From Bacillota bacterium (lineage in GTDB: Bacteria; Bacillota; Clostridia; Christensenellales; CAG-138), in the NCBI GenBank assembly GCA_023390655.1, contig JAEWCL010000001.1:1-64000 (forward strand): a stretch of DNA of 64,000 nt, written 5' to 3'. The notes under the pieces are model-generated. The model had not been told where the DNA came from. It searched no databases and saw only the letters and a program-made list of their open reading frames with translations. The translations under genes were made by a program, and so were the position numbers. Shown one piece after another: positions 61,472-64,000 of this stretch; positions within the stretch are counted from its first letter, which is position 1, and each line of letters opens with the position of its first letter.

Positions 61472-62473
61472 ATGGCCAGATTGCGGGATATCGCAGAAAA
61501 AACCGGATTAAATGTATCCACCGTGTCCCGGGCTTTGCGTGATGCTCCCGATATCAAGCCCGCAACGATCAATCTGGTCAAACGGACTGCCATGCAGATG
61601 GGATACCGGATGCGCTTTCAGGGCAAGGGCAGCAACACCGTTGGCCTGATTGTGCCGGAAATAGGCAGCCATTATTATTCGGAAATGGTTGAGTCCATTG
61701 AGCGGGAACTAAAAAAGCACGGCTGTTCGATGCTCGTCTGCATCGGAGGGTTCGATGCCGGGAGCATTCTTAACGCAATCGATCAGATGGTACAGCATGA
61801 TATTTGCGGCATGATTATCAATGATTGCTTTGTTCTAGACGGCAAGGAGGATATCCGGAAGCACGACCGTATCGCGCATTCTGCACTGCCGCTGGTGCTG
61901 ATTTCCGAAAATAGGGCGGGTCTGCCGGTGGACGCCATTTGTATCGACACCAAGTTCGCCGTGCGTCTGGCGATGGAGCATCTGATCGAATTGGGACACA
62001 CGGAAATCGGCTACATCGGGGAATATGCTTCAGATGTGCGATACCGGACATATCTTGAGCTTTTAAAGGAAAAGGAACTACCGATCCGCGAAAACCATGT
62101 GAAGCGCGGCAAGGAACGGTTTGAATTGGGCGGTTACCTGCGCGCCAGAGAGCTTCTGCAGGAACCGGATATCGCAAGCATGACGGCTGTTATTGCCTGT
62201 TACGATCAGGTAGCGCTTGGCGCGCTGAGCGCCTTTTCGGAAGCTGGCATCCGTGTGCCGGAGGAGATATCGGTGGTCGGGTTTGATAACATCATACTCA
62301 ATGATTACCTGCCCATCCAGTTAACAAGCATTATGAATCCGACTGAGCAGCTAGGCTCGTTGGCGGTCAAGCTGTTGGTGGACAATATCAAGGAAAAGGA
62401 AAATCACGTGGTGCAGAACGTCTCTTTGCAGCCAAGACTTGTGGTGCGGAATTCCACCTGTACGCGCTTATAA
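61472..62473 (+). CDS. LacI-family transcriptional regulator
   Basis: 333 residues. The N-terminal HTH (ARLRDIAEKTGLNVSTVSRA, LRDAPDIKPATINLVKRTAM) is followed by a Peripla_BP_3 sensor (VGLIVPEIGSHYYSEMVESI, FAVRLAMEHLIELGHTEIGY, GFDNIILNDYLPIQLTSI). It probably represses the operon starting at 57654 through the two palindromes. GGGCGGAAGT precedes the ATG. The inducer is presumably the transported sugar or its derivative. Confidence 0.94.
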   Translation: MARLRDIAEKTGLNVSTVSRALRDAPDIKPATINLVKRTAMQMGYRMRFQGKGSNTVGLIVPEIGSHYYSEMVESIERELKKHGCSMLVCIGGFDAGSILNAIDQMVQHDICGMIINDCFVLDGKEDIRKHDRIAHSALPLVLISENRAGLPVDAICIDTKFAVRLAMEHLIELGHTEIGYIGEYASDVRYRTYLELLKEKELPIRENHVKRGKERFELGGYLRARELLQEPDIASMTAVIACYDQVALGALSAFSEAGIRVPEEISVVGFDNIILNDYLPIQLTSIMNPTEQLGSLAVKLLVDNIKEKENHVVQNVSLQPRLVVRNSTCTRL

Positions 62474-62501
62474 AACATTGAACACGATAAAGGAAGATAA
62501 T

Positions 62502-63854
62502 ATGAAGAAAATCGGTTTTGTTTGCTTCGGGGAAGTAAATACGCCCTTTGAGCGTCTTAAAATCAAGCATGGTGCGGCGCTGCGTACGTTAAACAGCGTT
62601 ACGGGCACTGTGTACGATGCCGGTATCGTGATCGACGACGCCGCATATGCAACGGCAGACGCGGCTATAGAAAAGCTCTTAGCCGCCGACCCGGATTGCC
62701 TGATCGTATGCGTGGCAGGCTGGGTGCCCACGCATGCGGTGATCCGCGTGACGGATGCGTTCCGCTACCTGCCGATGTTGCTCTGGGGACTCTGCGGCTG
62801 GATGGAAGGCGGACGCCTGGTGACGACCGCTGATCAGGCCGCAACCACCGCCATACGCCCTGCATTTGAGGCGATGCATTACCGGTTCAAGTACATCTAT
62901 AACGTAATCGGCAAGCCGGAACCCGTGGATAAAATCGAGGCGTTCACGAACGCCGCGTATGCCGCGCGCAGGATGAGAAGTGCGCGCGTAGGAACCATGG
63001 GTTACCGCGATATGCTGCTCTATGGCACCCAGTTTGAAGGCAACAGCATGCGCGGTAAGCTGGGGATTGAGGTCGAGCCCTTCGAAATGCTTGAAATGGT
63101 ACAGAACATGGAAACCCTCGATGCGCCAGAGGTACGCGAGGGAATGGCGTTCATCAAGGAAAACTGGACGTTTGAGAAGGAATGCGACGACTCGATCCTC
63201 GAAACCGGCGTAAAATATGCGCTGGCCATCGGCAAAAAGATTGAGGAACGGGGCTATCAGGCCATCACGCTCATTGATGTGGACGGGATGAAGAAGCTTC
63301 TCGGCTTTCCGCCCGCCATGGTGTTTATGCTGCTCGAGCATTACTATGGGGTACTGACCGTGCCGGAGAACGATATCATGGGGGCGGTTACGCAGTTGAT
63401 CGCTTCCGGTATTACGGGGCAAACGGTGCCGTATCTTGAATACTACGAATTCTTTGAAAGCAGTATGCTCATCGGCGTGCCGGACTATATCCCGGCGGCG
63501 GTTACGGATGGAGCCGTGCGCGTACTGCCGACGGCCTTCGGCATGTTGTCCAGCAGCCTGTTAAACGTATCCCGCGTCAAAACGGGCCTCGTTACCTGCA
63601 TGAGGCTGGTTTACCTTGATGGAACCTACTATATGCATATGTATCTTGCGGATGCAAAAACGCCCAAGCAATGGGAGGAATGCGGCTGGGCGCCGCCTGC
63701 GCCGCAGCTGCCGAGCCTGGAGGTTATCCCGCAGGACTGCACGGTTGAGGAATTTGCGCAAAAGGTCTCGAGCCAGCATGTGATCGTCTGCTATGGCGAT
63801 CATCGCGAGGCGGTCCGGGACTTCTGCAAACTGATGGACATTAAACTGCTTTAA
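62502..63854 (+). CDS. L-fucose/L-arabinose isomerase-family protein
   Basis: 450 residues from ATG 62502 behind AAAGGAAGATAAT. The fold is that of the FucI/AraA C-terminal family (COG2407). Visible segments are CVAGWVPTHAVIRVTDAFRY near 68, GLCGWMEGGRLVTTADQAAT near 100 and MGYRDMLLYGTQFEGNSMRG near 170. Members interconvert aldoses and ketoses with a divalent metal. Many of these short FucI-like proteins have no tested substrate. It could feed the FGGY kinase encoded at 54503. Confidence 0.8.
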   Translation: MKKIGFVCFGEVNTPFERLKIKHGAALRTLNSVTGTVYDAGIVIDDAAYATADAAIEKLLAADPDCLIVCVAGWVPTHAVIRVTDAFRYLPMLLWGLCGWMEGGRLVTTADQAATTAIRPAFEAMHYRFKYIYNVIGKPEPVDKIEAFTNAAYAARRMRSARVGTMGYRDMLLYGTQFEGNSMRGKLGIEVEPFEMLEMVQNMETLDAPEVREGMAFIKENWTFEKECDDSILETGVKYALAIGKKIEERGYQAITLIDVDGMKKLLGFPPAMVFMLLEHYYGVLTVPENDIMGAVTQLIASGITGQTVPYLEYYEFFESSMLIGVPDYIPAAVTDGAVRVLPTAFGMLSSSLLNVSRVKTGLVTCMRLVYLDGTYYMHMYLADAKTPKQWEECGWAPPAPQLPSLEVIPQDCTVEEFAQKVSSQHVIVCYGDHREAVRDFCKLMDIKLL

Positions 63855-63875
63855 ATATGTGAATTTGGAATGGAT

Positions 63876-64000
63876 ATGAAGACGATTAAAATTGGATGGG
63901 CGCAAACCAGTATTACGGCGGACCGGCCGCTGTTGATGATCGGGCAGATGTATCACCGTGTTTCCGAGTATGTACGGGATCCCATTACAGCCACTGCGCT
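63876..64000 (+). CDS. Start of a neutral/alkaline ceramidase-like or related hydrolase (partial)
   Basis: 41 codons before the window ends. The ATG at 63876 follows GGAATGGAT. The sequence IKIGWAQTSITADRPLLMIG and QMYHRVSEYVRDPITATA resembles the opening of the neutral/alkaline non-lysosomal ceramidase-type superfamily, members of which are common beside sugar isomerases. Only the N-terminus is visible, so the assignment is tentative. Confidence 0.5.
   Translation, partial: MKTIKIGWAQTSITADRPLLMIGQMYHRVSEYVRDPITATA

Overview
The window looks like chromosomal DNA of an anaerobic, spore-former-type Clostridia member (Bacillota), perhaps Christensenellales- or Oscillospiraceae-like. The grounds are strong AGGAGG ribosome binding sites, oxygen-sensitive glycyl-radical chemistry, the anaerobic (cbi) cobalamin route, Gram-positive lipoprotein signals, and intrinsic terminators throughout. 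No rRNA, tRNA, CRISPR array or integrase gene was seen. The genus is inference only.

Layout. (1) 1-8786, nearly all minus strand: the replication module of a prophage or integrative element (primase, antirepressor, family A DNA polymerase, gp2.5-type ssDNA-binding protein, DUF2800 nuclease, sigma-like factor). It is controlled by an XRE repressor plus ImmA/IrrE protease pair with two matching 32-bp operators. (2) 9071-20127, plus strand and AT-richer: a defence island with an HTH regulator, type I HsdM-HsdS-HsdR, an Mrr-type nuclease, an HNH nuclease, a DUF3841 protein and a 543-residue composite protein. (3) 20128-24830: a patchwork with a beta-propeller gene pair, PhzF, an ECF-like sigma factor and a carboxymuconolactone-decarboxylase-like protein. 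Two copies of a short dispersed repeat lie here. (4) 24896-27324: a polar amino acid ABC importer on the minus strand.

(5) 27683-34518: a DeoR regulator, then a four-gene operon of glycyl radical enzyme (GRE) activase, GRE, an L-sorbose-1-phosphate-reductase-like dehydrogenase and a PfkB kinase. This looks like a catabolic pathway whose substrate cannot be read from the sequence. (6) 34628-54423: a corrinoid region organised around one divergent regulatory segment (39.9-40.5 kb). Leftward runs an operon for an exported CbiK-like chelatase, two small exported proteins and a FecBCD-type importer, behind a large class I cobalamin riboswitch. Rightward runs a 16-gene cbi/cob operon with many overlapping start and stop codons, behind a compact class II-like cobalamin riboswitch. 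The second switch appears to choose between an antiterminator and a terminator that also buries the Shine-Dalgarno sequence of cbiD. cbiL and cobA are not in the window. (7) 54503-64000: sugar catabolism. An FGGY kinase and an MFS transporter (minus) diverge from a ribose-type ABC importer, a LacI regulator, a fucose/arabinose-isomerase-like protein and the start of a further gene (plus). Paired palindromes flank the importer promoter.

The most interesting items for follow-up are the two-class riboswitch control region, the exported chelatase with its transporter, the unassigned GRE operon, and the defence island, whose two extra nucleases appear to carry reader-like N-terminal domains.
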